A DNA stretch of 64,000 bases from Thioalkalivibrio paradoxus ARh 1 (GTDB lineage Bacteria > Pseudomonadota > Gammaproteobacteria > Ectothiorhodospirales > Ectothiorhodospiraceae). The position numbers and the translations under genes were made by a program. Under the pieces are notes generated by a model. It did not search any database. It worked only from the letters and a program-made list of their open reading frames with translations, and was not told the origin of the DNA. The DNA lies in assembly GCF_000227685.2 (NCBI RefSeq), contig NZ_CP007029.1:1276501-1340500 (forward strand), in the 5' to 3' direction. Every line of letters begins with the position of its first letter. The stretch's first letter is position 1. Positions 37,972 through 47,088 of this stretch are shown in pieces.

Positions 37972-39086
37972 TCAGCGTCACCGGCCGGGAGCTTACCCCC
38001 TCGCAGTGGATTCTGCGCAGCCTGCGCCTCGACGGCACCCTGCTGCTGCTGTTGGTCCTGCTGCTCGCGCTGGGTCTGGTCGTGCTGTTCAGCGCGACCG
38101 GCGAAAGCGTTGCGGCGATGGAAAGGCAGCTGGTCCGCATCGGATTCGGCCTGGCGGGTCTGCTGCTGGTGGCCCGCATCCCGGTCTCCACCCTTCGGGC
38201 CTGGTCGCCGTGGCTGTTTCTGGCCGCGCTCGGCTTGCTGATCGCGGTGATGGTGATGGGCGAAATAGGCAAGGGCGCCCGGCGCTGGCTGGACCTCGGC
38301 ATCCTGCGCTTTCAGCCGTCGGAGATCATGAAGCTGGCGATGCCGCTGATGGTGGCCTGGTATCTGTCGTTGCGCAATGCGCCGCCCCGCTTCGTCGACC
38401 TGATCGTGGTCGCGGTGCTGATCGTGGTCCCGGTGTGGCTGATCATGCGCCAGCCGGATCTGGGAACTGCCCTGCTGGTCGGGGCCGCGGGACTGCTGGT
38501 GGTGTTCCTCGCCGGGCTGAACTGGCGTTGGTTCGTCGGGCTGGGCGCCGCGGTCGCCGCGGCGGTCCCACTGCTTTGGACGCAAATGCACGACTACCAG
38601 CGCCAGCGCGTGCTGACGCTGTTGAATCCGGAGTCGGATCCGCTCGGAGCCGGCTATCACATCATCCAGTCGAAGATCGCGATTGGATCCGGCGGGCTGT
38701 ACGGCAAGGGCTGGCTGAACGGAACCCAGTCCCAGTTGCAGTTCCTGCCCGAACGCTCGACCGACTTCGTGTTCGCGGTCTATGCGGAGGAGTTCGGTTT
38801 TCTGGGCGTGCTGGTGCTGCTGGCGCTGTATTTTCTGATCATCATGCGCGGGCTGTGGATCGCGGGCATGGCGCAGGATCGCTTCTCGCGGCTGATCGCC
38901 GGTAGCATCAGCCTTACATTTGCGGTCTATATGATTGTTAATATTGGTATGGTGTCCGGGCTGTTGCCGGTGGTCGGGATCCCGTTGCCGTTGGTCAGCT
39001 ACGGAGGCACATCGCTGGTGACGCTCATGGTGGGCTTCGGTATCCTGATGGCCATTCACTCCCAACAGCGACTGGTGAATCGATGA
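37968..39086 (+). CDS. rodA: Rod-shape-determining peptidoglycan glycosyltransferase RodA
   Basis: SEDS-family polymerase of the elongasome. Translation from the GTG at 37968 gives 372 residues (E. coli 370) with about 10 membrane helices. SEDS hallmarks are GARRWLDLGILRFQPSE at about 103-119, the QPDLGTALL loop with the catalytic-type Asp, and the C-terminal GIPLPLVSYGGTS. The GTG overlaps the mrdA stop, and the mltB ATG overlaps the rodA stop by 4 bp, forming a tight mrdA-rodA-mltB unit. Confidence 0.97.
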   Translation: MISVTGRELTPSQWILRSLRLDGTLLLLLVLLLALGLVVLFSATGESVAAMERQLVRIGFGLAGLLLVARIPVSTLRAWSPWLFLAALGLLIAVMVMGEIGKGARRWLDLGILRFQPSEIMKLAMPLMVAWYLSLRNAPPRFVDLIVVAVLIVVPVWLIMRQPDLGTALLVGAAGLLVVFLAGLNWRWFVGLGAAVAAAVPLLWTQMHDYQRQRVLTLLNPESDPLGAGYHIIQSKIAIGSGGLYGKGWLNGTQSQLQFLPERSTDFVFAVYAEEFGFLGVLVLLALYFLIIMRGLWIAGMAQDRFSRLIAGSISLTFAVYMIVNIGMVSGLLPVVGIPLPLVSYGGTSLVTLMVGFGILMAIHSQQRLVNR

Positions 39087-40117
39087 TTCCGATCCCGAAG
39101 ACCCGGGCCGGGTTCCTGCTGCAATACGGCGTCCAGGCCGTGGCCATTCTGTTTCTCGCGGCGTGTTCGCTTCCGGGTGTGGCCGTGTCGCAGTCGGAAT
39201 ACCGCGCGGGCGACCCGCCCTACCTGGAGCGCCCCGAGGTGATCGCGTTCATCGACGAACTGGCCGCCGACGGACTGGACCGTGCCGAGCTGGAGGCGTT
39301 GTTCGCCGAAGTCGAACCGCAGCAGCGGATTCTGGATCTGATCTCGCGTCCCGCCGAGGCGCGTCCGTGGAAGGACTACCGGCCGATCTTCGTGAACAGC
39401 CTGCGGATCGAGCGCGGCCAGGTGTTCATGGAGGAACAGGCAGACTGGCTCGAACTCGCCGAGGAAAGCTTCGGGGTCGATCCTGCGCTGATCGCCGCGA
39501 TCATCGGCGTCGAAACCAACTACGGGCGTAACCTCGGCGGGTTCCGGGTAATCGATGCGCTGGTCACGCTGGGTTTCGATTACCCGCCGCGGGCGGACTT
39601 CTTCCTCAGCGAGCTGCGGCACTACCTCCAGCTCGTCGACGAGGAAGGGCTGGATACCCGCGAGACCCGCGGTTCCTACGCCGGCGCGATGGGGCGGGGC
39701 CAGTTCATCTCGTCGAGCTACCGTGCCTACGCGGTGGATTTCAACGGCGACGGACGCCGCGACCTGATCGGTTCGTGGGCGGATGCGATCGGCAGTGTCG
39801 CGAACTACTTCCGCGAACATCATTGGGAGACGGGGCAGCCCGTGGTGGCCCGGGCGCAGGTGGAAGGCAATGGCTACGAAGCGCTGCTGGGGGGTGGCTA
39901 CCAGGCGCGCTTCTCGCTCGACGAACTTGCCGAACACGGCGTCTATCCGGCCGAAGCGGTCCCGGAAAACGGCCGGTTCTCGCTGATCCGTCTCGAGGGC
40001 GAGTACGGATGGGAATACTATCTCGGCTACCCGAACTTCTACGTGATCACGCGTTATAACCGCAGCCCCCTGTATGCCATGGCCGTGCACCAGCTCGCCG
40101 AGGCCCTGCGGCAATGA
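39083..40117 (+). CDS. mltB: Lytic murein transglycosylase B (lipoprotein)
   Basis: Cleaves the glycan strand to 1,6-anhydromuropeptides at the outer membrane. 344 residues with a lipobox FLAAC (Cys28), so it is lipidated. The catalytic Glu is E144 in IGVETNYGRNLGG, followed by GAMGRGQFISSSYRAYAVDF, both defining family 3 (SltB/MltB). It overlaps rodA by 4 bp. Coupling of synthesis and remodelling enzymes in one transcript is common in proteobacteria. Confidence 0.96.
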   Translation: MIPIPKTRAGFLLQYGVQAVAILFLAACSLPGVAVSQSEYRAGDPPYLERPEVIAFIDELAADGLDRAELEALFAEVEPQQRILDLISRPAEARPWKDYRPIFVNSLRIERGQVFMEEQADWLELAEESFGVDPALIAAIIGVETNYGRNLGGFRVIDALVTLGFDYPPRADFFLSELRHYLQLVDEEGLDTRETRGSYAGAMGRGQFISSSYRAYAVDFNGDGRRDLIGSWADAIGSVANYFREHHWETGQPVVARAQVEGNGYEALLGGGYQARFSLDELAEHGVYPAEAVPENGRFSLIRLEGEYGWEYYLGYPNFYVITRYNRSPLYAMAVHQLAEALRQ

Positions 40118-40199
40118 TCGGCCTTCGGCCCGTCGCAGCGCACCGCGCAGGCCACGGGCGTGCTGTCAGGGGCGGGTTTGCGGGCGCGTGAGAAGCCGC

Positions 40200-41042
40200 A
40201 TGCGCCGGCACGCGCTGCTGCTGGTGGCCCTCGCGGCGGGGTTGGGCCTGCTCGGCTGCGGTAGCAGCCCGGACCGCAAGGCCGTGGCCGACGGCGCGCC
40301 GGCGTCGGTGCCGCGCGATCTGGCCTCGATCCCGGACGCGGTGCCGCGCGACGAGCCCCCCAGCCGCTACGGCAATCCCCCCGAATACGAGGTTTTCGGC
40401 CAGCGCTACCGGACGCTGGCGTCGAGCGAGGGATTCGAGCAGCGCGGCCTTGCGTCGTGGTACGGCACCAAGTTTCACGGCCGGCGTACATCCAGCGGCG
40501 AACCCTACGACATGTTCGCGATGACGGCGGCACACCGCGAGCTGCCGCTGCCCAGCTTCGTCGAGGTGACCAATCTCGACAACGGCAGACAGGTGATCGT
40601 GCGGGTCAACGATCGCGGGCCGTTCGTTGCGGGTCGCGTGATCGACCTGTCCTATGCCGCGGCCTACCGGCTGGGAGTCCTGGAACGGGGTGTGGCGCCG
40701 GTGCACCTGCGCGCGGTGGGTCCGCGCGACCGCGAGCCCGAACCGCTGCATCTGGCCGCTCGGAGCGACGCGCCGTACCCGTCCGCCGGGAATGGCGCGG
40801 AGTCGGAGGATGATCAGTTCATCCAGGTGGGCGCGTTCGCGAGCCATATGGCGGCAGAGCGGGTGCAGTCGGATCTTCGGGATCTTGGTTTCGACGCGGT
40901 TCGTATCACCACGCTGGAGGCTGCGAACGGGATCCTGCATCGGGTGCGGATCGGGCCGCTGGCCGATGCGCTGGCAGTGCAGGAGGCGACCGAGCGGCTG
41001 CACCAGGCGGCGCTGACCGATTACCGCGTCGTCGCGGAGTAG
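40200..41042 (+). CDS. rlpA: RlpA septal-ring lytic transglycosylase (lipoprotein)
   Basis: Outer-membrane lipoprotein that cleaves naked glycan strands. 280 residues from the ATG at 40200: lipobox LLGC with Cys20, double-psi beta-barrel domain at about 85-170 (ASWYGTKFHGRRTSSGEPYD and VNDRGPFVAGRVIDLSYAAA), and C-terminal SPOR domain from about 205 (QFIQVGAFASHMAAERVQSD) that targets denuded septal peptidoglycan. The catalytic His and Asp of the RlpA barrel (HGRRTSSGE, NDRGPF) are present. An upstream GTG at 40188 is an alternative start. It lies 82 bp after mltB. Confidence 0.95.
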   Translation: MRRHALLLVALAAGLGLLGCGSSPDRKAVADGAPASVPRDLASIPDAVPRDEPPSRYGNPPEYEVFGQRYRTLASSEGFEQRGLASWYGTKFHGRRTSSGEPYDMFAMTAAHRELPLPSFVEVTNLDNGRQVIVRVNDRGPFVAGRVIDLSYAAAYRLGVLERGVAPVHLRAVGPRDREPEPLHLAARSDAPYPSAGNGAESEDDQFIQVGAFASHMAAERVQSDLRDLGFDAVRITTLEAANGILHRVRIGPLADALAVQEATERLHQAALTDYRVVAE

Positions 41043-41200
41043 CGCATCGCGCGGCCGGCGCCCGGCGGGGTGGGCGGGCCGCTCGGCTGCGGATAGAATT
41101 CCGCTGCAACGGTGAGCCGTCCCGTTCATGGCGGTCCGGCGGCGACCCCGAACTCTGGTATCGTGCCTTCCTCCACATCATGCCCAGGTCACTCATCCTG

Positions 41201-42430
41201 ATGAACAAGCGTCTACTGATCCTGCTCGGTTCCCTGTTCCTGATCGTCGCGTCGGTCCCGCAGCTGAGCGGACAGCCACTGCCCACTCCCGGTCCGGCAA
41301 CCGCCTCGCTGGGGGTCATCCCGCAGCCCCCGTCGGACATCACCGCCGAGAGCTACATCCTGGTCGACTTCGACTCCGGCCTGCCGCTCGCGTCCCGCGA
41401 TCCGGACATGGAGCGCGAGCCCGCAAGCCTGACCAAGCTGATGACCGCGTACGTGGTGTTCAGCGAAATCCAGGCCGGCAAGATCGCTCTGGACGAGAAA
41501 GTCACGATCAGCGAGCGCGCCTGGCGTACCGGCATGGACGGCGCGTCGCGCATGTTCATCGAGGTCGGCGAACGCGTCGCGGTCGAGGATCTGCTCCGGG
41601 GCATGATCGTCCAGTCGGGCAACGACGCATCGACCGCGCTGGCGGAACTCGTGGCAGGCTCCGAGGGCGCGTTCGTGGACCTGATGAACGCCCAGGCCCG
41701 TGCGCTGGGCATGCAGCGTTCGTACTTCGCGAACCCGCACGGGCTTCCGGGTCACGAGGCGCAGTACACCACTCCCGCGGACATGGCGCGCCTGGCCCGC
41801 GCATTGATCCGCGATTTCCCGGAGCTCTACCGCTACTACAGCGAGCAGTCGTTCACCTACAACGACATCCGGCAGTCGAACCGCAACCTGCTGCTGTGGC
41901 GCGACGAAAGCTTCGATGGCCTGAAGACCGGCTGGACCTCGGCCGCCGGCTACAATCTCGTGTCCTCGGCCAAGCGCAACGATCGCCGGCTGATTGCGGT
42001 GGTGATGGGGATCGACGCGCCCAATCACCAGCGCGGTGGCATCCTGCGTGCGAACGAATCGCAGGCGCTGATCAACTGGGGCATGCGTTTCTTCGAGTCG
42101 CGCAAATTGTTCGAAGGCGGCACCGTGCTGAACGAGCCGCGGGTGTACAAGGGTGCGAGCACCACCCTGGAAGCCGGCCTGGCCGAGCCGTTCTGGGTCG
42201 TGCTGCCGCAGGGCCAGGGCGATCGGCTGCAGGCGACGATGGAACTGCACGGCCCGCACATGGCCCCGATCGAGGCCGGCGCCACCGTGGGCGAGGTACG
42301 CGTGACCCTCGGCGGCGAGACGCTGGCTCGGCAGCCGCTGGTGGCGCTCGAAACGGTCGAGTCCGGCGGGGTCTTCCGCTGGCTGTGGGACAGCGCTGCG
42401 CTTGCGATCCGTTCGGCCTGGCCTCTGTGA
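41201..42430 (+). CDS. dacC: D-alanyl-D-alanine carboxypeptidase (PBP5/6 type)
   Basis: Trims the terminal D-Ala of pentapeptides in the periplasm. From the ATG at 41201 it has 409 residues with a signal peptide (MNKRLLILLGSLFLIVAS). An in-frame ATG at 41180 would add seven residues; neither has a strong Shine-Dalgarno. Catalytic motifs are PASLTKLMTAY (SxxK), QSGNDAST (SxN) and LKTGWTSAAG (KTG). The PBP5-type C-terminal beta domain and amphipathic anchor (FRWLWDSAALAIRSAW) follow. The dat start overlaps its stop by 4 bp. Whether dacA or dacC is the better symbol is arbitrary. Confidence 0.93.
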   Translation: MNKRLLILLGSLFLIVASVPQLSGQPLPTPGPATASLGVIPQPPSDITAESYILVDFDSGLPLASRDPDMEREPASLTKLMTAYVVFSEIQAGKIALDEKVTISERAWRTGMDGASRMFIEVGERVAVEDLLRGMIVQSGNDASTALAELVAGSEGAFVDLMNAQARALGMQRSYFANPHGLPGHEAQYTTPADMARLARALIRDFPELYRYYSEQSFTYNDIRQSNRNLLLWRDESFDGLKTGWTSAAGYNLVSSAKRNDRRLIAVVMGIDAPNHQRGGILRANESQALINWGMRFFESRKLFEGGTVLNEPRVYKGASTTLEAGLAEPFWVVLPQGQGDRLQATMELHGPHMAPIEAGATVGEVRVTLGGETLARQPLVALETVESGGVFRWLWDSAALAIRSAWPL

Positions 42431-43296
42431 TCGCATTCCTGAACGGAGATTACCGGCCGCTGGAGTCGGTCTGCATCTCGCCGCTGGATCGTGGTTTCCT
42501 GTTCGGGGACGGAGTCTACGAAGTCATCCCCAGCTATCGGGGTGTGCTGTTCGAAGCCGACGCCCACCTGGAGCGGCTGCGCCGTTCGCTGGCGGCGGTC
42601 CGGATCGCCGATCCGCTCGAGGGTGCTGCCTGGCGGGCGATGCTGGAACGCCTGCTCAGCCTGAATCCGGGCGGCGACCGTGCGATCTATCTGCAGGTCA
42701 CGCGCGGCGTGGCGGCCCGCGAGCACGCGTTCCCGGAGACGGCCGCCGCGACGGTGTTCGCGATGGTGAACCCGATCCGGTCGCCTGAACCCGAACTGGC
42801 CGAGCGCGGCGTCGCTGCGATCACCCTGCCGGACCAGCGCTGGGGCCGTTGCGATATCAAGGCCGTGACCCTGCTGCCGAACGTGCTCGCGCGGCAGCAG
42901 GCGGCCGAGCAGGGCGCGGTCGAGGCCATCCTGCTGCGGAACGGGCAGGTGACCGAGGGCGCGGCGAGCAACGTGTTCGTGGTTCGCGACGGCCGTGTGC
43001 AGACGCCCCCGCTGAACGACGCGATCCTGCCCGGCATCACGCGGCGGGTGCTGATCGACGTGCTGCGCGATACCGCACGGGCGTGCGTCGAGCAGCCGAT
43101 CGGCGAAGACCAACTGCGTGCCGCCGACGAGATCTGGCTGACCAGTTCCACCAAGGAGCTGCTTCCGGTCACGCGTCTGGACGGCAGGGCCGTGGGCGAC
43201 GGCTGCCCGGGGCCGGTCTGGCGGGAGGCGTTGGCGGCCTACCAGAGCGCGAAGCCGGCGGGCAGATCGGCGCTACCGCCGGAGGGAGAAGCATGA
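42427..43296 (+). CDS. dat: D-amino acid aminotransferase (class IV PLP)
   Basis: Interconverts D-alanine and alpha-keto acids, supplying D-Ala or D-Glu for the wall. 289 residues from the GTG at 42427, which overlaps the dacC stop. Class IV aminotransferase features are the start VIAFLNGDYRPLESVCISPL, GFLFGDGVYEVIP, the PLP-binding Lys145 in WGRCDIKAVTLLPNVLA, and the VTEGAASNVFVV loop. Position between a D,D-carboxypeptidase and the lipoate genes matches other gammaproteobacteria. Branched-chain or aminodeoxychorismate lyase activity is less likely given this context. Confidence 0.93.
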   Translation: MIAFLNGDYRPLESVCISPLDRGFLFGDGVYEVIPSYRGVLFEADAHLERLRRSLAAVRIADPLEGAAWRAMLERLLSLNPGGDRAIYLQVTRGVAAREHAFPETAAATVFAMVNPIRSPEPELAERGVAAITLPDQRWGRCDIKAVTLLPNVLARQQAAEQGAVEAILLRNGQVTEGAASNVFVVRDGRVQTPPLNDAILPGITRRVLIDVLRDTARACVEQPIGEDQLRAADEIWLTSSTKELLPVTRLDGRAVGDGCPGPVWREALAAYQSAKPAGRSALPPEGEA

Positions 43297-43562
43297 GCGA
43301 CCAGGACGAGAGCCTGCTGAAGTTTCCCTGCCGTTTTCCGATCAAGGTCATGGGGGAGGCGCACCCCGAGCTGTTTGCCGCGGTGGAGACCGCGATCGCG
43401 CAGCATGTGCCGGATCGGGATTCGGTGGAGATCGTCCGCCGTGACTCCAGTGGCGGCCGTTATGTAGGCGTGACCATCACGCTGACCGCGACCAGCCAGG
43501 CGCAGCTGGACGCGCTGTACCGGGCGCTGCAGCGATGCAGCCGGGTGCGCATGGTGCTTTGA
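43293..43562 (+). CDS. ybeD: DUF493 (YbeD) family protein
   Basis: An 89-residue cytosolic protein with an ACT-like ferredoxin fold. LLKFPCRFPIKVMGEAHPEL at the start and YVGVTITLTATSQAQLDALY are typical of YbeD/DUF493. The role is unknown, though its place between dacA-type genes and lipB is conserved from E. coli onward. The ATG at 43293 overlaps the dat stop and has GGAGGGAGAAG upstream. Confidence 0.95.
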   Translation: MSDQDESLLKFPCRFPIKVMGEAHPELFAAVETAIAQHVPDRDSVEIVRRDSSGGRYVGVTITLTATSQAQLDALYRALQRCSRVRMVL

Positions 43563-43576
43563 GGACGCAGCCGCCA

Positions 43577-44266
43577 GTGCCAGCGGTGAGTCCCGCGATC
43601 CTGCAGTCGCGCCAACTCGGTCTGCAGCCGTATCTGCCCGTCTGGCGGGCGATGCAGCTGCAGTTGCGCGAGCGTGGCCCGGCCACCCCCGACGCGCTGT
43701 GGCGGGTCGAGCACCCACCGGTGTTCACGCTGGGCCGCAACGCCCGGCCGGAGCATCTGGTCGCGCCTGGAGCCGTGCCCGTGGTCCGCGTCGACCGGGG
43801 CGGGCAGGTGACGTTTCACGGGCCGGGGCAGGTGGTGCTGTACCTGCTGCTGGAACTGCGCCGGCACCGGCTGGGCGTGCGTTCGCTGGTCGACCTGCTG
43901 CAGGACGCGGTGGTGGCGACGCTGGGATCGTTCGGCGTTGCGGCCTACGGCCGCCCGGATGCGCCGGGCGTCTATGTGGCAGGGGCGAAGATTGCCGCGT
44001 TGGGGTTGCGCATCCGCAGCGGCTGCAGCATGCATGGGCTGGCGGTGAACGTCGCGCCGCAGCTCGAGATGTTCCAGCGTATGGATCCCTGCGGGTACCC
44101 CGGACTGGCCAGCACGTCGCTGCATCGACTCGGGCGGCGCATCGACGCCGACCGGGTCGCGTCGGCGCTGGAGGCGGAGATCGCCGCGCGGCTCGGCTGT
44201 GTTCGCGAACCGGTTCCCGCGCTGCCCGGCGAGCTGGTGCGAACGCTCGCGCGCCCGGAGCGGTGA
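43577..44266 (+). CDS. lipB: Octanoyl-[acyl-carrier-protein]:protein transferase LipB
   Basis: Moves octanoyl groups from acyl-carrier protein to lipoyl domains. From the GTG at 43577 it has 229 residues. The frame is open to an ATG at 43535 that would overlap ybeD by 28 bp; GAGGA lies 11 bases before the GTG, so I prefer the shorter form. RGGQVTFHGPGQ, the catalytic Lys in GAKIAALGLRI and the catalytic Cys in MDPCGYPGL are all present. lipA is convergent, 21 bp away, so the pair is split over two strands. Confidence 0.95.
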   Translation: MPAVSPAILQSRQLGLQPYLPVWRAMQLQLRERGPATPDALWRVEHPPVFTLGRNARPEHLVAPGAVPVVRVDRGGQVTFHGPGQVVLYLLLELRRHRLGVRSLVDLLQDAVVATLGSFGVAAYGRPDAPGVYVAGAKIAALGLRIRSGCSMHGLAVNVAPQLEMFQRMDPCGYPGLASTSLHRLGRRIDADRVASALEAEIAARLGCVREPVPALPGELVRTLARPER

Positions 44267-44287
44267 CGCCCGGGACGCCGCTCGGGT

Positions 44288-45259
44288 TCAGCTTCCGGTC
44301 GGGCGGTCGGCGACGATTTCGCGGGCCTGCTGGTCGGCATGATACGACGAGCGCACCATCGGGCCACTGGCGACCTGCCGGAACCCCATCTCCCGCGCGC
44401 GCTCGCCGAGTTCGTCGAACTCTTCCGGATCCAGGTAGCGTTCCACCGGGAGGTGATGACGGCTGGGTTGCAGGTACTGGCCAAGCGTCAGCATCTCGCA
44501 GCCGTGGGCGCGAAGATCGCGCAGAACCTCGAGCAGTTCCTCGCGGGTTTCGCCGATCCCCAGCATCAGGCCGGACTTGGTCGGGATTCCGGGGTGGCGC
44601 TTGGCGAACGCCGCGAGCAGTTCGAGCGACCACTGGTAGTCGGCGCCCGGCCGCGCTTTGCGGTACAGGCGCGGCACGGTCTCGAGGTTGTGATTGAACA
44701 CGTCCGGCGGTGCGGCGCGCATGATCTCCAGCGCGACGTCCATCCGGCCGCGGAAGTCGGGAACCAGGATCTCGATCCGGGTATGCGGGTTTCGTTCGCG
44801 AACGGCGTCGATGCAGGCGACGAAGTGCCCTGCGCCACCGTCGCGGAGGTCGTCGCGGTCGACGGAGGTGATCACCACGTAGCGCAAGCCCAGCGCCTCG
44901 ATCGTCTCGGCCAGGTGCCGGGGCTCGTCTGGATCCAGCGGGTTCGGGCGTCCGTGCGCGACGTCACAGAACGGGCAGCGGCGGGTGCAGATGTCGCCCA
45001 TGATCATGAACGTCGCGGTGCCGTGGGCGAAGCACTCGCCCAGGTTCGGGCAGCTGGCCTCTTCGCAGACGGTATGCAGACGCTGCTCGCGCAATACGCG
45101 CTTGATGCGCTGGACGCCTGGCTGCGCATGGCTCTGGGCACGGATCCAGCGCGGCTTGCGCAGCGGCTGTTCGGTCGGCGTGATCTTCACCGGAATGCGC
45201 GCGACCTTGTCGGCGGCGCGCTGCTTTTCTCCCGGTTGCGGTCGTGTACGGGTCTCCAT
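44288..45259 (-). CDS. lipA: Lipoyl synthase LipA
   Basis: Radical SAM enzyme inserting two sulfurs into octanoyl-lipoyl domains. From the ATG at 45259 ([12 protein letters not shown]), 323 residues. GGAGG lies five bases upstream, and the longer frame is non-coding in character. The auxiliary cluster Cys65-x4-Cys70-x5-Cys76 ([12 protein letters not shown]) and the radical SAM Cys91-x3-Cys95-x2-Cys98 (CTRRCPFC) are both intact, with [16 protein letters not shown] and the C-terminal RSSYHADQ carrying the final Ser ligand. It is convergent with lipB. Confidence 0.97.
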   Translation of the reverse strand: METRTRPQPGEKQRAADKVARIPVKITPTEQPLRKPRWIRAQSHAQPGVQRIKRVLREQRLHTVCEEASCPNLGECFAHGTATFMIMGDICTRRCPFCDVAHGRPNPLDPDEPRHLAETIEALGLRYVVITSVDRDDLRDGGAGHFVACIDAVRERNPHTRIEILVPDFRGRMDVALEIMRAAPPDVFNHNLETVPRLYRKARPGADYQWSLELLAAFAKRHPGIPTKSGLMLGIGETREELLEVLRDLRAHGCEMLTLGQYLQPSRHHLPVERYLDPEEFDELGERAREMGFRQVASGPMVRSSYHADQQAREIVADRPTGS

Positions 45260-45285
45260 CAGGCCTCCCAGTGGTTCCGGTGGCA

Positions 45286-45819
45286 CTATGCCATCGTGGC
45301 CGGGCGGTTGCACGAAACCGTCGTGCCCGCCGGCGTGGCGTCGCGCAGCCGAAAGGTCGCCCGGCCGCGGCCATCGATCAGCTGATGCATCTGCAGCCAG
45401 TGCCAGGCATCGACGCTGTCGTCGGCCAGCCAGGCGGCGGTCGAGCCGAGGCGGAAGCTGTAGCCCCAGGCATCCATGTCCGCCATCAGCGACTCGCGGC
45501 CGACCCCCGGAAGCTGATCCGCCAGCAGGATCTGCAGCAGGCAGACCGCCGCCTCCTCGGGATCGTCGCCGCCCGCATCGGTGTGCACGGTGCTGCGTCG
45601 GGTGGCGTCCATGCAGATCAGGTGGCAGGCCTCGTGCAGCGCGGAATGCACTGGCGTGTCGGGGCGCAGGTGCAATGTGCTGCCGACGATGCCGGCCTCG
45701 GGTTCGCCCCAGTAACTGCCCGGAAGCGGGGCCGCGGGCGGATGCACCGCGATTCCGATCCCGTAACGCCCGAGGAGTTCGCGCAGCGCGGCGACATGCA
45801 ACGGGTGACAGTACTGCAT
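45286..45819 (-). CDS. Putative zinc metallopeptidase-like protein (HExxH), unknown family
   Basis: A 177-residue protein with [14 protein letters not shown] at 58-71, containing a gluzincin-type H62-E63-x2-H66 motif in a predicted helix. A possible third ligand is among the acidic residues of [17 protein letters not shown] or in the C-terminal half. No signal peptide is present, so it is cytosolic. It lies 26 bp upstream of the lipA start and 16 bp after ibaG on the same strand, suggesting an ibaG-this-lipA transcript. I do not recognise the family beyond the motif, and proteolytic activity is unproven. Confidence 0.65.
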   Translation of the reverse strand: MQYCHPLHVAALRELLGRYGIGIAVHPPAAPLPGSYWGEPEAGIVGSTLHLRPDTPVHSALHEACHLICMDATRRSTVHTDAGGDDPEEAAVCLLQILLADQLPGVGRESLMADMDAWGYSFRLGSTAAWLADDSVDAWHWLQMHQLIDGRGRATFRLRDATPAGTTVSCNRPATMA

Positions 45820-45835
45820 GAACGATCCGCCCGGT

Positions 45836-46075
45836 TCAGGATCCGGAATACTCCTGGGGAGTCATCGCCCGGATCGTCAGCGCATGCACGGCGCCACTGG
45901 CGATCTCGTCGCGTACGGTGGCGTACACGGTCTGGTGTTTCTTCACCGCGCTCATGCCGTCGAACACCGGGCTGACGACGACGGCCTCGAACTTGCCCTC
46001 GCCCCCGGTGACCTCGACCTTCTCGGCTTCAGGGAGGCGGGAGCGGATCAGTTCCGCAACTTCACTGGACTGCAT
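45836..46075 (-). CDS. ibaG: BolA-family protein (IbaG-like)
   Basis: A 79-residue BolA-fold protein, which with monothiol glutaredoxins handles [2Fe-2S] clusters. Start MQSSEVAELIRSRLPEAEKV, then GKFEAVVVSPVFDGMSAVKKHQ and the C-terminal HALTIRAMTPQEY fit the short IbaG/YrbA branch rather than BolA proper. The conserved His in KKHQ is present. The usual neighbour of ibaG, murA, is not here. Instead it lies upstream of a HExxH protein and lipA, a Fe-S enzyme, which makes biological sense. Confidence 0.9.
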   Translation of the reverse strand: MQSSEVAELIRSRLPEAEKVEVTGGEGKFEAVVVSPVFDGMSAVKKHQTVYATVRDEIASGAVHALTIRAMTPQEYSGS

Positions 46076-46245
46076 CGGGTTTCTCCGCTAAGCGTTTTGC
46101 CAACGCGCGCATCATAGCCAAATCGGCCGGCGGTCACAGGTGGGCGCACGCGATGTCGGGTCACCTCCGGCGCGGGCGTGTCAGGGGAACCGTCAGCGGC
46201 CAGCGAGGCCCAACCAGGCAGTCTTCATCCAGAGGGAGTGATCCG

Positions 46246-46998
46246 ATGATCTTCAAGCAACTGTTCGAATCCGAGTCGTCCACCTATACCTACCTGCTCA
46301 GCTGCCAGGAGACCGGCACCACCGCGCTGATCGACCCGGTGATCGAAACCGTCGACCGCGATCTCGAGTTGCTGCAGCAACTCGGCCTGCGGCTCGATTA
46401 CGCGATCGAGACGCACATCCACGCAGATCACATCACCGGTGGCCGGATGCTGCGCGAGCGCACCGGCTGCAAGCTCGCCGGACCGGCGCTGGACGGCCTG
46501 CCGTGCCGGGACGTCGGCCTGCGCGAAGGCGAGCCGATGCGGATCGGTAACCTGGTGCTGAATCCGCTGTTCACGCCCGGGCACACCGACACGCACCATG
46601 CTTACCTGTTCGATCATGGCGGCCTGCCGATGCTGTTTTCCGGCGATGCGCTGCTGATCGAGGCCTGCGGGCGTACCGACTTCCAGTCCGGCGATGCCAC
46701 GGCGCTCTACCAGTCGATCCACGAGAAGTTCTTCACCCTGCCGGACGAGACGCTGGTCTACCCGGCGCACGACTACGAGGAACGCCAGATCACCACCATC
46801 GGCCAGGAGAAGCTGCGCAACCCGCGTCTCGGCAAGGGCAGGACGCTGGAGGAATTCGTACGCATCATGAACGAGATGGACCTGCCGTACCCGAAGAAGA
46901 TCGATTGGGCGCTGCCAGGCAACGAGGGCTGCGGGAGTTGCCCGGACAACCTGCCGCCGGAAAAGGAGCGCCTCTGCGAGGTCGATCGGCAGGGTTGA
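46246..46998 (+). CDS. Persulfide dioxygenase (ETHE1-like metallo-beta-lactamase fold)
   Basis: Oxidises glutathione persulfide to sulfite with O2 using a single Fe(II). From the ATG at 46246 (AGAGGGAG upstream), 250 residues. ETHIHADHITGG places H57, H59, D61 and H62. The ETHE1 features are the short GRTDFQSGDATALYQSIHEK segment after SGDALLIEAC and VYPAHDYEERQITTIGQEK, which distinguish it from glyoxalase II. The C-terminal CGSCPDNLPP is typical of the bacterial form. In a sulfur oxidiser it would detoxify or use sulfane sulfur. It stands alone, divergent from ibaG. Confidence 0.92.
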   Translation: MIFKQLFESESSTYTYLLSCQETGTTALIDPVIETVDRDLELLQQLGLRLDYAIETHIHADHITGGRMLRERTGCKLAGPALDGLPCRDVGLREGEPMRIGNLVLNPLFTPGHTDTHHAYLFDHGGLPMLFSGDALLIEACGRTDFQSGDATALYQSIHEKFFTLPDETLVYPAHDYEERQITTIGQEKLRNPRLGKGRTLEEFVRIMNEMDLPYPKKIDWALPGNEGCGSCPDNLPPEKERLCEVDRQG

Positions 46999-47022
46999 TC
47001 CGGGCCGGCGCGCCGCGCGGAT

Positions 47023-47031
47023 TGATATACT
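47023..47031 (+). promoter_or_regulatory. Extended -10 promoter upstream of the 58-aa ORF and ydbH-like gene
   Basis: TGATATACT matches the extended -10 consensus (TGn TATAnT-like), an AT island in GC-rich DNA about 60 bp before the ATG at 47089. No -35 box at the right distance is seen. Confidence 0.4.
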
Positions 47032-47088
47032 CGTCACGGCGGGTACCGCTCCCCGGTTCCCGCCCGCCGCGCCCACAGGAAGACCGGC

